Made by a program: the position numbers and the translations under genes. DNA of 56,963 nt from Rhizoclosmatium globosum (Eukaryota > Chytridiomycota > Chytridiomycetes > Chytridiales > Chytriomycetaceae). The stretch's first letter is position 1; every line of letters starts with the position of its first letter. The notes under the pieces were generated by a model. The model was not told the DNA's origin. It worked only from the letters and a program-made list of their open reading frames with translations, and did not search any database. The stretch is taken from contig MCGO01000233.1 of NCBI GenBank assembly GCA_002104985.1, positions 1 through 56,963 on the forward strand, read 5' to 3'. Below are positions 1 to 11,833 of this stretch, piece after piece.

Positions 1-1990
1 TGATTGAATCGCCGACTTTGCAACTGCGTGAGCTACTTTTCGACGTGCTGTATGAGGAAGTAGGCGTAAAAGATCTGTGAAATTTCCGCAGTAAGAAGTG
101 GATGTCGGTCGAGTTGGATGGGGTTCAATAAGGGCATTGTGGGGATATGGTGATGTTGTGGCAGCCACAACTGCGGTCTGAGTTTTCGAAGAAGGAAGAG
201 TAAGGAGGAGAAGAATGTTGTGGCGGTAGAATTGCACTGGAGACAGTAGAAGCTGAAGGATCGATGTCATTGTTTTCGTGTCTTTGAGGTCAGTTCTATG
301 ATGGAGTCAGAGTTAACCTGGGTATGTTCGTGCAAACTTACTTTTTCGCTGTGAGAACACGATCTTTCGCAAATCCGAAAATCTTATCAACTTGATCAAC
401 ACGGTCAGGATAGCAATTGAGAGACAGATTCAAAAGTGGGCCAAGCAGCGATGCTGTGTCCAATAAAGTAAATTCGGGTCGTGTCTGTTGAGAGCATAAA
501 CGTACTTGATTTCAATCAGTTACACTTACTGAGATAAGAACCGTGATCTGTTTCCCAAAACAAGTCAAATAATGGGACTTCCTTCGGAATTCCCAAAGCG
601 TCTTCCGTTGACTCCCCATCGGTCTCAATTACTAAACGATCAAATCAGTTTAGTTTCAAGTTTGTTGTTACTACACAACACACCAGGAGATAAGGAACCA
701 GACTTTCGACTTTCCTCGGCTTCTCCTTAATTCTTTCAACAAAAGCGATGAATCGGTCTATTAAGCCTATTATGCTCTGTTTTACATGAATAGGTTTCGA
801 TAGTTGAACGGATGCCGACAAGAATAAATCCAGTGTTCGAAAATGAAAGTCCTCAGGAAAGACTTGTATGATGATATCCATTAAATAATCTTGTGCGATT
901 GGGTCTTTGCAGTTGACAACTTCCCCTAGGATACTGGGAAGGACGGTCTGCACGTGAAATATGAATATGCAGATTGAGCAGACGTTATAGAGTTCTCACT
1001 GCTTTAAAGTGCTCCCAACCGAGTCCATCCAGTTGACTCAATCGTACAATTCCACTTCCCACGATGACACGAAGCTCTTTTCGTTCCACTTCCCTCTTCT
1101 CGCGTTCACTAGAGTGTCCAATATATTGCAACCGAACCCAAAGCTTATTCATCTCAATAAAGTTTTGCAGAATAAAGTGAATTGATGTTGATAGAGTACC
1201 GAGAGGGCTGATAAACGCGTTGTCAGCCAAGTCCCACGAATATTGATACTCGTACCTATCTATCACAAAGTTCGGCATATGGTCCCTCGTCATCACACTA
1301 AGATAATATCTGAGAAATAGTCCACGAGTAGGATGCTGAACACCTCGCGCCATTTCGAGCATATCATTGAGTAGTTCTTTGATTGGAGGGACTTCGCCCT
1401 GGTATGTTTCCTCGTTTGGAGGATTTTCGGCGGCGAGCAACTTGGCAGCTACTCGCATGTACACGGAGCCGACAGTAATCATAAGGTACAGACGCGGAAC
1501 GATGTTGCCGGCATACTGAACGAGTTCGTACAAGTCGGACAGATTGTGCTGCCCGGCAAGGTGGCCATCATACAAATAAAGGGCGAGATGCGAAGAGAGC
1601 TGGTCGAAGATGGCCATGTCTGTTTGGTTGGTTGTTCAGAGTCAGTTTATCCAGTTCAACATATTTACAAAGTTCGTAGTAATTCTTTGGTGTCAAAAGA
1701 GACGTTCGAAGCGTGGCGAGCATCAGCGAAGCGTGGCGGAAGGCGTCCATGACAGCACAGAGTTCCTGCGAATTGATGTGTGGTGTAAGTTGTTTAGAAG
1801 GATGGGTATCTCATTGCTAAGCTGCACTGGCACCCACGAGGCTCTTGCGCATGCTTTTGGCATGCAGCTTAACTACTCCGAGTGCATCTTCGAGTATTTG
1901 TGTCTGCGTTGGCGGCAGTGCATCGCTGTCCGTTGATTGGGCAGAGGGGCGCGAGGATGGGATGCCATTCAAACACAAGTAAAATAACAT
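1..1990 (-). CDS. VPS35: Retromer subunit VPS35, N-terminal half (3' end outside window)
   Basis: Core subunit of retromer, which retrieves membrane cargo from endosomes to the Golgi. Seven exons can be read: 1838-1990, 1669-1765, 1000-1619, 947 down to about 690, 530-631, 342-504 and 295 to the edge. Spliced at these junctions the protein follows human VPS35 nearly without gaps: YYELYMAIFDQL, then [24 protein letters not shown], the highly conserved [10 protein letters not shown] and [17 protein letters not shown], then [11 protein letters not shown]. The start at 1990 is the first ATG after an in-frame stop. Introns 1-3 are 72, 49 and 52 nt with GT-AG ends. The donor of the intron between exons 4 and 5 is not certain. 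The gene is divergent from the desulfurase-like gene at 2648. The identity is firm; the C-terminal half lies beyond base 1. Confidence 0.95.
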
Positions 1991-2647
1991 GAATTAGTCC
2001 CGTTTTTTTATAATTGATTCTGTTTATTTCTCTCCCTCCTGTCTTCCACAAGATAGTGGTGCATAGATATTTCCATCGACGGACGTGCAAACCCCTGGCT
2101 TGGAACTTTTGTTTTTCATATAGAATTATTGGAGTAGACTCCTTTCCAGCTTTTGTATTATTAGAAGTAGACCCAATAATCAAAGATTACACTCAAAAAT
2201 GTGTTTTTTGGAATTGAAAGGCAAAGGCAAAGAATTCTAAAACTTTCTCGGATGTTAACGTCTTGGGCTGTGCCGTTGCTTCGTGAGCATGGACTCCAAG
2301 CTAGTTGAACAAACAAGCCAGCTGCTTTACACGTATCGTATTGGCTCATTGCCACTTAGGAAGAAAATGGAGAATTTGTCGATCTCTCTTTTCCTGGTTG
2401 GTCTAATCTCTGTTGGAACCAACTAAGTGTGTACATTTGTGACTCTCTATTTAGGATATAGTTCATTAATAAATGGACAATCTTCTATTGGAACGAACTA
2501 GAGTTCAACTGCTTCACTTTGGTTTTTGAAAACCTCGCGAAACAGATTTTTTTTCTGCCTTATTCATCACCTTGGCACTGCCTTATTCATCACATCGGGA
2601 TGAAATCTCCATGAATCAAGAACAACGAAGACGATTTGAACCGCGAA
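1991..2647. promoter_or_regulatory. Divergent intergenic region VPS35 / desulfurase-like gene
   Basis: No coding signal seen. It must hold both 5' regions. It contains a 16-bp perfect direct repeat (CTGCCTTATTCATCAC at 2555-2570 and 2578-2593) and a 17-bp imperfect pair (2410-2426 and 2485-2501, 14 of 17 identical). Neither matches a site I recognise. Confidence 0.5.
2555..2593. repeat. 16-bp direct repeat, two copies
   Basis: CTGCCTTATTCATCAC occurs at 2555-2570 and again at 2578-2593, a 23-bp period. It lies about 55-90 bp upstream of the desulfurase-like start codon, so it could fall in a 5' UTR or promoter. No known binding site is recognised. Confidence 0.8.
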
Positions 2648-4309
2648 ATGAAACCAGCAACAGCTATCAAATCTGCGATGGCTTCGGATGCATGCGATTA
2701 CAGCCTACTTTTTGATACGAGTGCTACAGCCCACTCACGAACAAACGGTGCATCAACTTAGACAATGGTTTGAACTTTGATACATAGCCCCCTAATTTTG
2801 TACTCATTAAGCGCTCACAGGTGCCTCAACTCAACCAACGTTGGTGGTGATGAATGCTGTCAACAATTTCATGAAGTATTACTCCAGTGCACACCGAGGA
2901 AGTGGTTTTAAGTCCCAAATAACCACTTGGGCATATGAAGAAGCTCGGGTTGGGCTCCTTCGATTCGTTCAAGCTAAAGAAGACCAACATCTCTGCATCT
3001 TCACCAAAAACACAACCGAGTCTGTCAACTTGCTGGCTGCCCGTTTTCCTTTTGTGAAGGAGCGCAATGTAATTCTGATTTCGAGTATGGAACATCATTC
3101 ATCGGACTTGCCTTGGCGGAAGACTGGACATACTATTGTCTATATCGCTATAAACAAGGACGGTACTTTGGATATGGATGATCTTCAAAACAAAGTGTCA
3201 ATGTATGGCAATTCCTTGGCACTTGTTTGTGTGAGTGGGGCAAGCAACGTCACCGGAATCTTGAACCCAATTTATAAAGTGGCAAGAATTGCACACAGCG
3301 TGGGCGCCCAAGTTTACATTGACTGTGCTCAACTGGTTTCTCGACGGGCTATTGATGTTAAAGACCTGGATGACCCTGAGCACCTGGATTATATCGCCTT
3401 TGCTGGTCACAAGATGTGTAAGCCTCCTTTCCTCTCCTCTTGCTTAACAATGTAATTTAAAATTGAATTTCAGATGCTCCGTTTGGATCTGCTGTATTGA
3501 TTGGTCGCAAAGATGCATTTTCTGGGGGAACACCATTCTTGGAGGGAGGGGGTGCAGTCAATATCGTTACACTTGTCAATGTCACGTATAAAGAAGGCGC
3601 CGAAAAAGAGGAAGCTGGTTCGCCAAACACTGTTGGTGCTTGTACGTGTTAACTTCAATTCACTGTCTTGCATTCTAAATCACTACAAAATCAAGATGCT
3701 ATGTTCATTGCTTCAAAACAACTCCAACAAATCACGTTTTCGGCGATTGAGAATCACGAGCGGGCTCTTATGGAATATGCATTGCCAAAGCTTCAAAAAA
3801 TTCCGGGTCTGAAACTGGCTGGTGGTTTTCCTGTTGATCTGGGAACCCGAGGCGGAGTTATCTCCTTCACCATCGATAATATTCACTTCAATCTTGTCGC
3901 TGCAATTCTTGGAACCGAGTATGATATTGCTGTCAGAGCTGGCTGTTTTTGTGCGCATCCATATGTTATGCAACTGCTTGAGTTTTCAGGCTATCTCAAG
4001 TCGGCTGAAGAGGCTGAAGATTTCATCCGGAAGGACATTAACAACAAAATCGGATATATTCGTTTGTCGTTTGGACTTGGCAACACGTTCACTGACGTTG
4101 ATTTGGTTGTTGACGCATTGAAGAAGATTGTTCATGGAGAGTACAAGTTCAAGTATATTCAGGACGAACATGGAGAGTTTTCCGCCGCTGGAGTGAACTG
4201 TGACTTTTCAGCTTTTGTGTCATTAGATGTTGAACCCCTGAAACATCCAACTAGGGCGACACTCAAGACTGTGTTTTTGGAATTGAAGGAGAAGGGGAAA
4301 AATGGATAA
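2648..4309 (+). CDS. Class V aminotransferase, cysteine desulfurase-like
   Basis: PLP enzyme of the cysteine desulfurase group (SufS/CsdA-like type), which would take sulfur from cysteine. Exons 2648-2720, 2821-3417, 3474-3641 and 3696-4309 give 483 aa. Visible features in order: LLFDTSASTQPT across intron 1, SSAHRGSG, the EHHSSDLPW loop, DCAQLV around the PLP-binding Asp, AGHKMYAPFGSAVLIG with the Schiff-base Lys at the exon 2/3 junction, EAGSPNTVGA, and RAGCFCAHPYV where the catalytic Cys loop is expected. The HHS-type loop and the absence of a clear mitochondrial presequence argue against canonical NFS1. All introns are 54-100 nt and the joined length is in frame. ISU1 follows on the same strand 222 bp downstream. 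The substrate and cell compartment are not shown by the sequence. Confidence 0.85.
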
Positions 4310-4531
4310 AGATCATCAGGAGCCAAGGTGACTTAAACAAGAAATCTGGCTGAGTGACTTCAACTGAAAGATACAATAAATTAAAGAACGTTCATGCATA
4401 AATTTCGGCGTTAAATACACTGCTGTGGAAGCAGAGAAAGCACCCACTCGTCGGAAGCAACGGACCAATCACATGGTTGGGATCGCAGGCCAAATCAAAT
4501 CTCGAAAAGTTCACAGACAAACCACCAAACC

Positions 4532-5642
4532 ATGTTCGCCCGCATTGCTTGTACCGCCACCAAGGGAGGCATCCCTCTCACCCGCACATCCACTGGAACC
4601 TCGTTATTGAAGGCTGTTCCTGTGTCTATTGCTGGTCAAACAAGAAGTTATCACGAAAAGGTGCGCTATCTACCATTCAGCCACTCCCTCTTTCTGCCTG
4701 TTTCTTCCTGTATAACTCCTGTTTGCCATGCATAGCGTTGAATGTCGCAATACCTTCTTTCTCCTTTTTTTGTTACGTAATGCTAAACTCCTCCTGTCCC
4801 TTCAGGTCATTGATCACTATGAGAACCCACGAAATGTTGGTTCGCTTCCAAAGAGCGACCCAAATGTTGGAACCGGTGTGGTACGTCCAAGACCCCCGTT
4901 TTCGTATCTTATCGAACGCCTCCTTTTTCGCTTGAAACTGCGCTATGGGATTCTCGGATGTTCATCTGCTTGTCAACTCTTTATCTCTGGCTGCTATTTA
5001 TGGAACCTAATATAATCTACATCAGGTTGGAGCCCCAGCCTGTGGAGATGTCATGAAGCTGCAAATCCTCGTCAACGAAGAGACTGGAGAGATTCAGGAA
5101 GTTAAATTCAAAACATTCGGATGTGGATCGGCTATTGCTTCGTCAAGTTTCGCCACCGAGAAGATTAAGGGAATGAAGGTGTGGGATGCAAAGGGAGTCA
5201 AAAACACGGATATCGCCAAGGAATTGAGCCTACCACCTGTGAAACTGCATTGCTCAAGTGAGTAAAACTCCATCAGTCAATTGTCTGGACTAGCTTATTT
5301 GGTGCTGGATATATGGAAGAGAGGAGGAAGAAAGAATAGGACTACGACTTCTGACTCATGAAACGACAACGGCAATTACGTTTCCTCATGTTGTTAGATA
5401 CAGCATGAAGCCGCGTTGAAGGAATTGAAGGACGGTCTTATACAGTGGAGAAGAGGTGTCATAGAAATGCTTGATTTGCAGTTCGAACTAATAGCATCGT
5501 ACCAATACTAACAATATTTCCAGTGCTTGCTGAAGATGCTATCAAGAGTGCTGTTAAAGACTGGGAGACAAAGAGAGCAGCTCGTTTGGGTGGAAAAGCC
5601 GCGCCATTGCCAGGACAGCCAAAGGATGAAGTCCATGTTTGA
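4532..5642 (+). CDS. ISU1: Fe-S cluster assembly scaffold ISU1/IscU
   Basis: Mitochondrial scaffold on which [2Fe-2S] clusters are built by NFS1 with frataxin, then passed on via the chaperone site. Exons 4532-4660, 4806-4880, 5026-5257 and 5524-5642 give 184 aa. The N-terminus (MFARIACTATKGGIPL through QTRSYHEK) is a basic, Ser/Thr-rich mitochondrial presequence. The core is nearly identical to other eukaryotes: VIDHYENPRNVGSL, VVGAPACGDVMKLQI with the first cluster Cys, FKTFGCGSAIASSS with the second, and LPPVKLHCSMLAEDAIK, which contains the LPPVK chaperone motif and the third Cys. Two introns are exactly 145 nt and the third is 266 nt. It lies in tandem behind the desulfurase-like gene. 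Confidence 0.98.
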
Positions 5643-6142
5643 ATCATTTGAATCTAGCACTCGAAATATGAAATAAATGTTATTCTTTTTTGGAATCATC
5701 TTGTGGGTCTGGTTCCGAGTCTCCCGAGTGTCCCGAAACTCTTATCGTGAAGCCCCTCCATGTGCATATATCTCTACATTTTCATGTATCATATAATATT
5801 TGGCACAATATCGAGGTAAGTAGTCAATTTGAGTCATTATTTAGGTGATTTTCCAGTGATTTTCAACCACAACAAAAGTTTGAGTGTTGAACTTCAACTC
5901 CAATTTACTCCCGAACCACACATGCAAGACTCTTCGCTCCACCGATAGTAGAATTGCATAATATGAACAATTATATCCTCGCAGTTTGAGCGAAGATGCA
6001 TGAGCCATTCATGAAATCGATAAGTCTCCAACGATAAGGGAAAATTTTTCGCTGACAGTTGTCACGAGTTTGCCTTTGTTATCGTGTGGCATAGCAGGAA
6101 AAAGAAAAGCTCGGAATCCCTGCTCCATTTCGGAAGATATCT
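5643..6142. other. Intergenic, ISU1 3' end to C2H2 gene promoter
   Basis: 500 bp without coding signal. The 5' part follows the ISU1 stop and the 3' part precedes the zinc-finger gene. I see no repeat, RNA gene or recognisable promoter box beyond AT-rich sequence. Confidence 0.5.
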
Positions 6143-7116
6143 TTGCCACCAGCTACCACTACCCATCAAATGTCCACTGCCACAGCCTGCTCTTCACCGT
6201 CTTACCAACAATCTATCATGAGCTTTGACAGCATTGTAATGCCAGACTTTGACCGTGTGGTCTCCCTCGCGCCACCTCAGCAACCAGAGAAAGCAACATA
6301 TGAATGTGCTTTCGACCTTCTTCTACTTGCAGCTTCTTCAGCTGAGGCTTTGGAATCCCAGTCTCGCTCCGACTGTGAATCTTCCGGTATCGCCACAGCC
6401 ACATCATCCGGAACCTCAACCCCAACACTAGCCTTCATGCCATCCTCCCCATCGCCTTCCATGTCTTCATTACCTTCCCCAACTCTACTTTCATCTACCC
6501 TGAAAGATGCCGCAGCCAGCTATTCCTTCCCACTGTTATCTCAATCCACATCCAAGATAACAACCGCCACCTCTATCAACGCGAATGCATCTGAGACGAG
6601 CCCAGGAAGCAAGAAACGCAAGTCCAGCCCTTCAACGCCACTCTTATCATCACCCTCATCACCCCCTTCCTGCTGCTCCGACGAAGAATCTGTCTCCTCC
6701 CCATCTACTTCGGGACCTTCAAGCAAGCGGGCTAAACTCCTTCTGAACCCTGCATACAAATGCGAACACTGCTCATCTTTCTTTATGCGGAATCAAGACC
6801 TTACTCGCCACATTTCATCGGTCCACGAGAAATCGGTTTTATTCACATGTCCAGGCTGCCCCGGAACTAGATTCTCTAGAAAGGTGTGTACTCTTTGTTC
6901 TTCCTCAATTCATCAGGTTGTCGGGTTGCGATAAGGTGTCGGATGGATAGGTGGCAGACATCCTTATCGCGTCCCGGTCTTTCCGAACCTAGGGTTCCGA
7001 TACCCTTCACAAACTCCTCCCATGTGAAATGAGTCACTAACCTCTTATATCTCTTATAGGATGCTCTCAAGAGACACATTCGCACATTCAAATGTTGCTC
7101 TGTTGATACCGTCTGA
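6143..7116 (+). CDS. C2H2 zinc-finger transcription factor
   Basis: Two exons, 6143-6883 and 7060-7116 (176-nt intron), give 265 aa. Residues 1-185 are Ser/Pro/Thr-rich and look disordered, with a basic KKRK stretch and SKRAKLL just before the fingers as likely nuclear signals. The C-terminus holds two zinc fingers: YKCEHCSSFFMRNQDLTRHI ending in SVH, then FTCPGCPGTRFSRK, completed by DALKRHIRTFKC from the second exon. The second finger ends H-x5-C, so it is C2HC-like or atypical. This layout is typical of fungal sequence-specific regulators with C-terminal fingers. The target genes cannot be told. The second exon is short, but it restores the finger and ends in a stop, which supports the splice. 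Confidence 0.8.
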
Positions 7117-7614
7117 TCTTTCAAACAGTTGATAACTCACCAAGTTCTACCTGTTGATTTTTCTTGTTTTCCGTATATAATTTGTGAAACGCATCCTCCT
7201 ATGTGGCGTGTTCATTGGAACTAGATTTGATGAAGTTAAAGGAGGGTTGATTTGCCCTTGTTCTATAATAAACCATGTATTCTGTGATATTCGCTTGAAG
7301 TTTATTGGACAATTGGAAGGCGCTAACTGATAACTTACATCTTCTTACCTACCTGAACAGACTCTGATGTAATTGCATGTTCGGTAAAGGAATCAGCGAC
7401 TACTGACTCTCTGGACGCAACGAACATGACTGATAAGTTGATCAAAAAGCCCGCAAAATAATAACAAGGAGACGAATATATACGGATGTCATTATTGGAC
7501 CCGGATACGACAGAAAAGAGGAACCAAAAAACTGATAAAATATGGGTAGGGGGTTTCCTCAGGGATTCCAAAATAAATCAATCAACAGAGCAAAGACTTA
7601 TGATACAACGACAG
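7117..7614. other. Convergent intergenic region
   Basis: About 500 bp between the stops of the zinc-finger gene (+) and the large RGG/helical-repeat gene (-). It must hold both 3' ends. No gene, repeat or RNA is recognised. Confidence 0.5.
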
Positions 7615-10600
7615 CTACATTCTTCCTGCTCCTCGGTAATCATCAGCATTTGATCCAACACCACCGCCAACAAAGTCATCACGATTTCCACGAGCTGGAT
7701 TCTGGTATTCAAATTCATCATACTGAGCACGGTCAACTGGAGCAACAGAACCAGAAGCATCTCCATACGAATCATCAAGTCTTGCCGCAATCGGTGCGTT
7801 GTTGTCTCGACCACCAGGGCCACCGCCTGCATTATTTCCTGAATCATAACGTGTGGAACCATAATCATCTCGACGAATACGACCCATTTCATCACGTTTG
7901 AAATGACGAGCCCCGCGATCAAAGTTATTGCCACCAGCACGGTCATCACGTCGATCATCTCGATTGTAGTTGTTTCCTCGGAACTGATTTCCACCGCCAT
8001 CATTTCGATTATTATTGCCTCGATTCATATCATTTCGGCGATAGTCAGGTTTTCGGTCTTGATTTTGCTGTAACAATTTTGGTCAGCATCAACGAAAACA
8101 AAGAAAACAAGATTATACCTCTCTGCCCTCTTTAGAAAACAATAGAGTACCTCCTTCAAACATCTTATCTTTGATTTCAGGCATACAGTTGAAAATACTA
8201 TCTGTGTCATATGTGGGTCCAAAGTTGTATGCCATCCAATCTAAGACTGTCTGTTTCGCCAAGACAAGATAACTTTTGCTGCCGTCGCGATCACGATCAT
8301 CTGTCTCAACCCGGACATCAATCTTGTTTCCAAACCAGCTCTTGATCTCGTACTTTACACAGTTGGCCAACACGGGACCCTTCAGTTTCACAATCGAGTT
8401 TCCAGAAGGGTTGCTGTTGAGTACACTACATACAGGAGGAAGGAACACTTTTAAGTCCCCATTGATTTGATTTTTGGGGACTTCTCGGTGCATCCATTCA
8501 AGACATCGCAAAAGATGCAAACGAATGTCTAATAGACACCAGCATTCTTCAAGACGCAGATTCAAGTTACTTAATTCTTTGGTCTTGATGTATCCTGAAG
8601 TACCCGCCTTAACACCCCAAATGTAAATCTGAGTAGCAAGCAAGACCCGTTGTGGGTCGTTGCTTCTCACACTCGCGAGACATCCAATCAAGTTTCGCAC
8701 CAGTTGACGATTTGGCACGGTTTGACCGGAGGCGCGCAGTCGGTCGACAACAAGCTGAAGAACATCAAATCTACCCTGATCACCACCCTTTTGAAACAAC
8801 AGAATTGATACGTTATCGGTCAAAGTAGAAGGCCATGTTGGATCCGCGTCACATAAGTCTTCAAACAGGGCAAAACCCTCATTGTCACGATCAAAGTAAA
8901 AGATGAAATCAAGCAGTGCATTTGGATTGACAGTTGTGATCAGATGCTTTCGTTCCTGACCATAGGTTGAGTCGTAAATCTCAAGTGCAGCCTTCTTGGC
9001 ATCCAAACCACCATGAAGTAGCAATGCTTTGAATATTGTGCAAGTTTGGTCGGATGAGATTGGATACTGGTTGGTTCCAATGTCAGTCCAAAGACCCATG
9101 GATTCTGCCTTTAGACCTCGTGGATCCTGTTCCAGAGCAAAAACAAGTGATCGGTATGCTTCGTGTGTTCGCGGAATCGATGCATGGCTCATATATTTGA
9201 AGTACCAGAATGCGTGGGTGAACATACCATGAGCAACGCAGTTGGTAACCAGCTCGGATATCAGGGAAGGATCCATATCAGAATGAGGGGCCGATCCACC
9301 ACCTTCTCCTTCACTTGTGAAAAACACATTGAAAACTCCAACAAACTTTTGGAGCATATCAAGTGAAGAAGCAAGACGCATGACAGGCAGAATGGACGAC
9401 CAAGCACCAGGACGAGTCTTTGTTTGTGCCATATGCTCGACAATATCGATTGCATGACTGACTTTGTCGTTGGAAACCGCAACGGCAAGGATCTGATCGA
9501 ATAAAACAGGAGTTGATAAATACATGCCGGATACACCCTTGACCATTTTAAAAATCTGAGGAGAATGAGTTCAGGAGACAAGACCCAGTAAAAACCGCTT
9601 CTCACCTCGTCAATTATATCCGTTTCATTTCCAGACAGCGCAAGCTTAAAACATCCAAACAGAGACTCTTCGTGAAAAGCATAACCGACATCATACATGT
9701 ACTTCAGACACTCAAATGCACCTGCAGTGTTTCGTGAACTGATATAGTACTCAACAACAGCAATCAGTACCCCACGCTTGAGTGGAATACTTGTACGCGG
9801 AGCCATATGAGCGCTATAATTACTCCTGGTTGGAACATTCCCGATATTCAGTTTTGAGAGAATCTTTTCGACCCAATCATGTAAATTAGCAGCAATCAAG
9901 TCCATGACAACAATCCCAAAAAATTCATTGGAAGCTGGTGTCTTGTCCATAGCTCCCAACAAAAGTTTTGTCAAAGCAACAAGAATAGAACGGCCCTTCT
10001 TTGGTCCCACAAGAGTTGTTTGCCAAAGAACTGCGATAGTGGATACTGATAATGATGGCTTCACACTCGATACCATATCAGACATGAGGTCCGCTTTCCC
10101 AGTAGCCACGTACATTGACAACAATTCAATCAGGTCAGCTGAAGACGGTTCGTAAGATGCACGTAAATCAATAATCAATTCGTAAGCCTGCTGCGCAATA
10201 CGGACACGCCGAGCACGACATGCAGCGACCATGACTTTGCGGATAACAGCAATCTGTTCGTTGAGAGAGAGTCGCTTTTCGGATGAGGAGGACGTGTCAG
10301 ATATGAGTGCCTTGACGAGTTCCAGAGCCTTGTCGAGTTTCTCGGCATTGTCACAGAGACGCAGAATGGAATGAATGGCTTCGTCCCGTTCAGATCTAGT
10401 TGCATTGTTCCGTAACTCTCTGCGTCGTGAAGAGTCTGGCTCTTCTGATACTTTGGAGCGCTTGGATCCACCATATGAGCGAGAATCATCGTCATCGTCT
10501 CGTTTACGACGTATAGGAGGAGGAGAGCGAGAAACAGGACGACGATCATTATTGTTACCACGACGGTCATCAGTGCGGTTATCACGGTTCACATCACCTC

Positions 10601-11596
10601 GAGTGTTGTCTCTAGATTGAGGAGGCAAAGATGTGCGGTTATTGTTAAATTCACGATTATTGTTTCCACGGTTCAAATTATTGTTACGGTTTGGAGTGTT
10701 GTGGTTATAGTTGTTGTTTCGATTTCGACCACGTAAATCACCAGAATCATTTCTGCTACCATCACGGCGATCATCAAATGAATTGGACGAAGGAGGGTAG
10801 TTTTGTTGACGGTGAGGATGAATAGAGCCTGTCGAGCGAGCATCATCAAGAGATTGGATATCGCCTTCACGAGATATAGCAGACGCAGACTCAGGACGAG
10901 GAGGCACACTACTTTCAGAGCCATATGTTTCATACAAGTCAACAGTAGCTATTTGATGGATGGACAACAAGATGAGGATTTAGCGAAAAACCAAGCATCT
11001 TGAGAGTAATTTTTCGCTATTGACATACCAGACTGTCTATCTCCAGATACATCTGCATCAGTCATTGATTGATCATAATATTGGTTTTCTTGATACTGCT
11101 GTTGATGATATTGTTGGTCGTGAAGTTGATCTTGAAGGGGATTGTCATGAATCATTCGGTCTGGTGACGTTGTCGCAGTCACGTTATCATCATAGTTCAG
11201 ATTAGATATTGGGGCTGAATATTCTTGCTGGTATTCGTTGAGAGAGTAGTGTGAGTAGTCCGAGGCTGTTATTGAATATTCAGAGTTCAGTACAAGTTCT
11301 TGAAACAGATGTGAGGGAGATCGCACCTCGCGCAGGATCCCTCTTTGGCGACGGCGGCAGAGTCGAAGTTGTGGAAGGAGGCAGCGAGACGAGCGGGGCG
11401 AGGGCCAGGGCCGTCTGAAGTTGCTGCAGTTTGTGCATCTGAAGTTGGATTTGGGGCGCGTCTTCGGCGGGCGGCGGCACTCCCTTTTTGGGATAGTTTT
11501 AAAGACGAGTTTAGATTTGGTGTTTGGTGTTTGGCGTTTGGCGAGAGAGAAGGCGAGAAGGCGCACCTGGAGACTGCTCAGTGCTGCGTCAAACAT
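7615..11596 (-). CDS. Large Asn/RGG-rich protein with PPR-like helical repeats
   Basis: Likely exons: 7615-8067, 8119-9555, 9606-10948, 11029-11265, 11327-11483 and 11567-11596, about 1,218 aa. The first two 5' exons are the least certain. Order of parts: a Gln/Tyr-rich head; a disordered, Asn/Arg/Asp-rich stretch (RGNNNREFNNNR, RRGNNNDRR); a basic SRSPPPIRRKRDDDDD segment like an SR or nuclear signal; about 750 residues of alpha-helical repeats resembling PPR or TPR units (for example AHSIL-type and AIDIVEHMAQTKTRPGAW); then a Gly/Arg/Asn/Asp tail (MNRGNNNRNDGGGNQFRGNN). The RGG-like ends and the helical solenoid suggest an RNA-binding protein, but I recognise no specific family. Codon use and frame are consistent through the exons. 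Confidence 0.65.
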
Positions 11597-11833
11597 GGGC
11601 CCTGGTGTCGGCGACGTGTCTGTCTCTTTGTTCGATGGATTCAGTCGCGTCTGTTTAAATGCTTTAGCTGATTTGTTTGGCGGTGGGGAGAAGGCCCGAC
11701 CTCGGTGGAGAGAAGCGTGGTGTCCATCTTTTGAATGATTTCTGACTTCTTTCTTATTTTGTGTAAATGATTCAGAAGAATATGGGGCTTTATTAAAACA
11801 ATGACTATAATGATGGAAATGAATTGAACGAGA

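Noticed and set aside
5465..5515. tRNA-like T-loop word GTTCGAACT in the ISU1 intron
   Set aside because: No acceptor stem or anticodon arm could be paired around it.
7578..8003. Minus-strand Met/Val/Ile-rich ORF
   Set aside because: Frame-shifted shadow of the RGG/Asn-rich last exon of the helical-repeat gene.
11299..11326. A 28-nt intron near the 5' end of the large RGG protein
   Set aside because: A 61-nt intron using the ACAG acceptor at about 11266 joins the same frames. Together with the two cases above this removes the idea of ultra-short introns.
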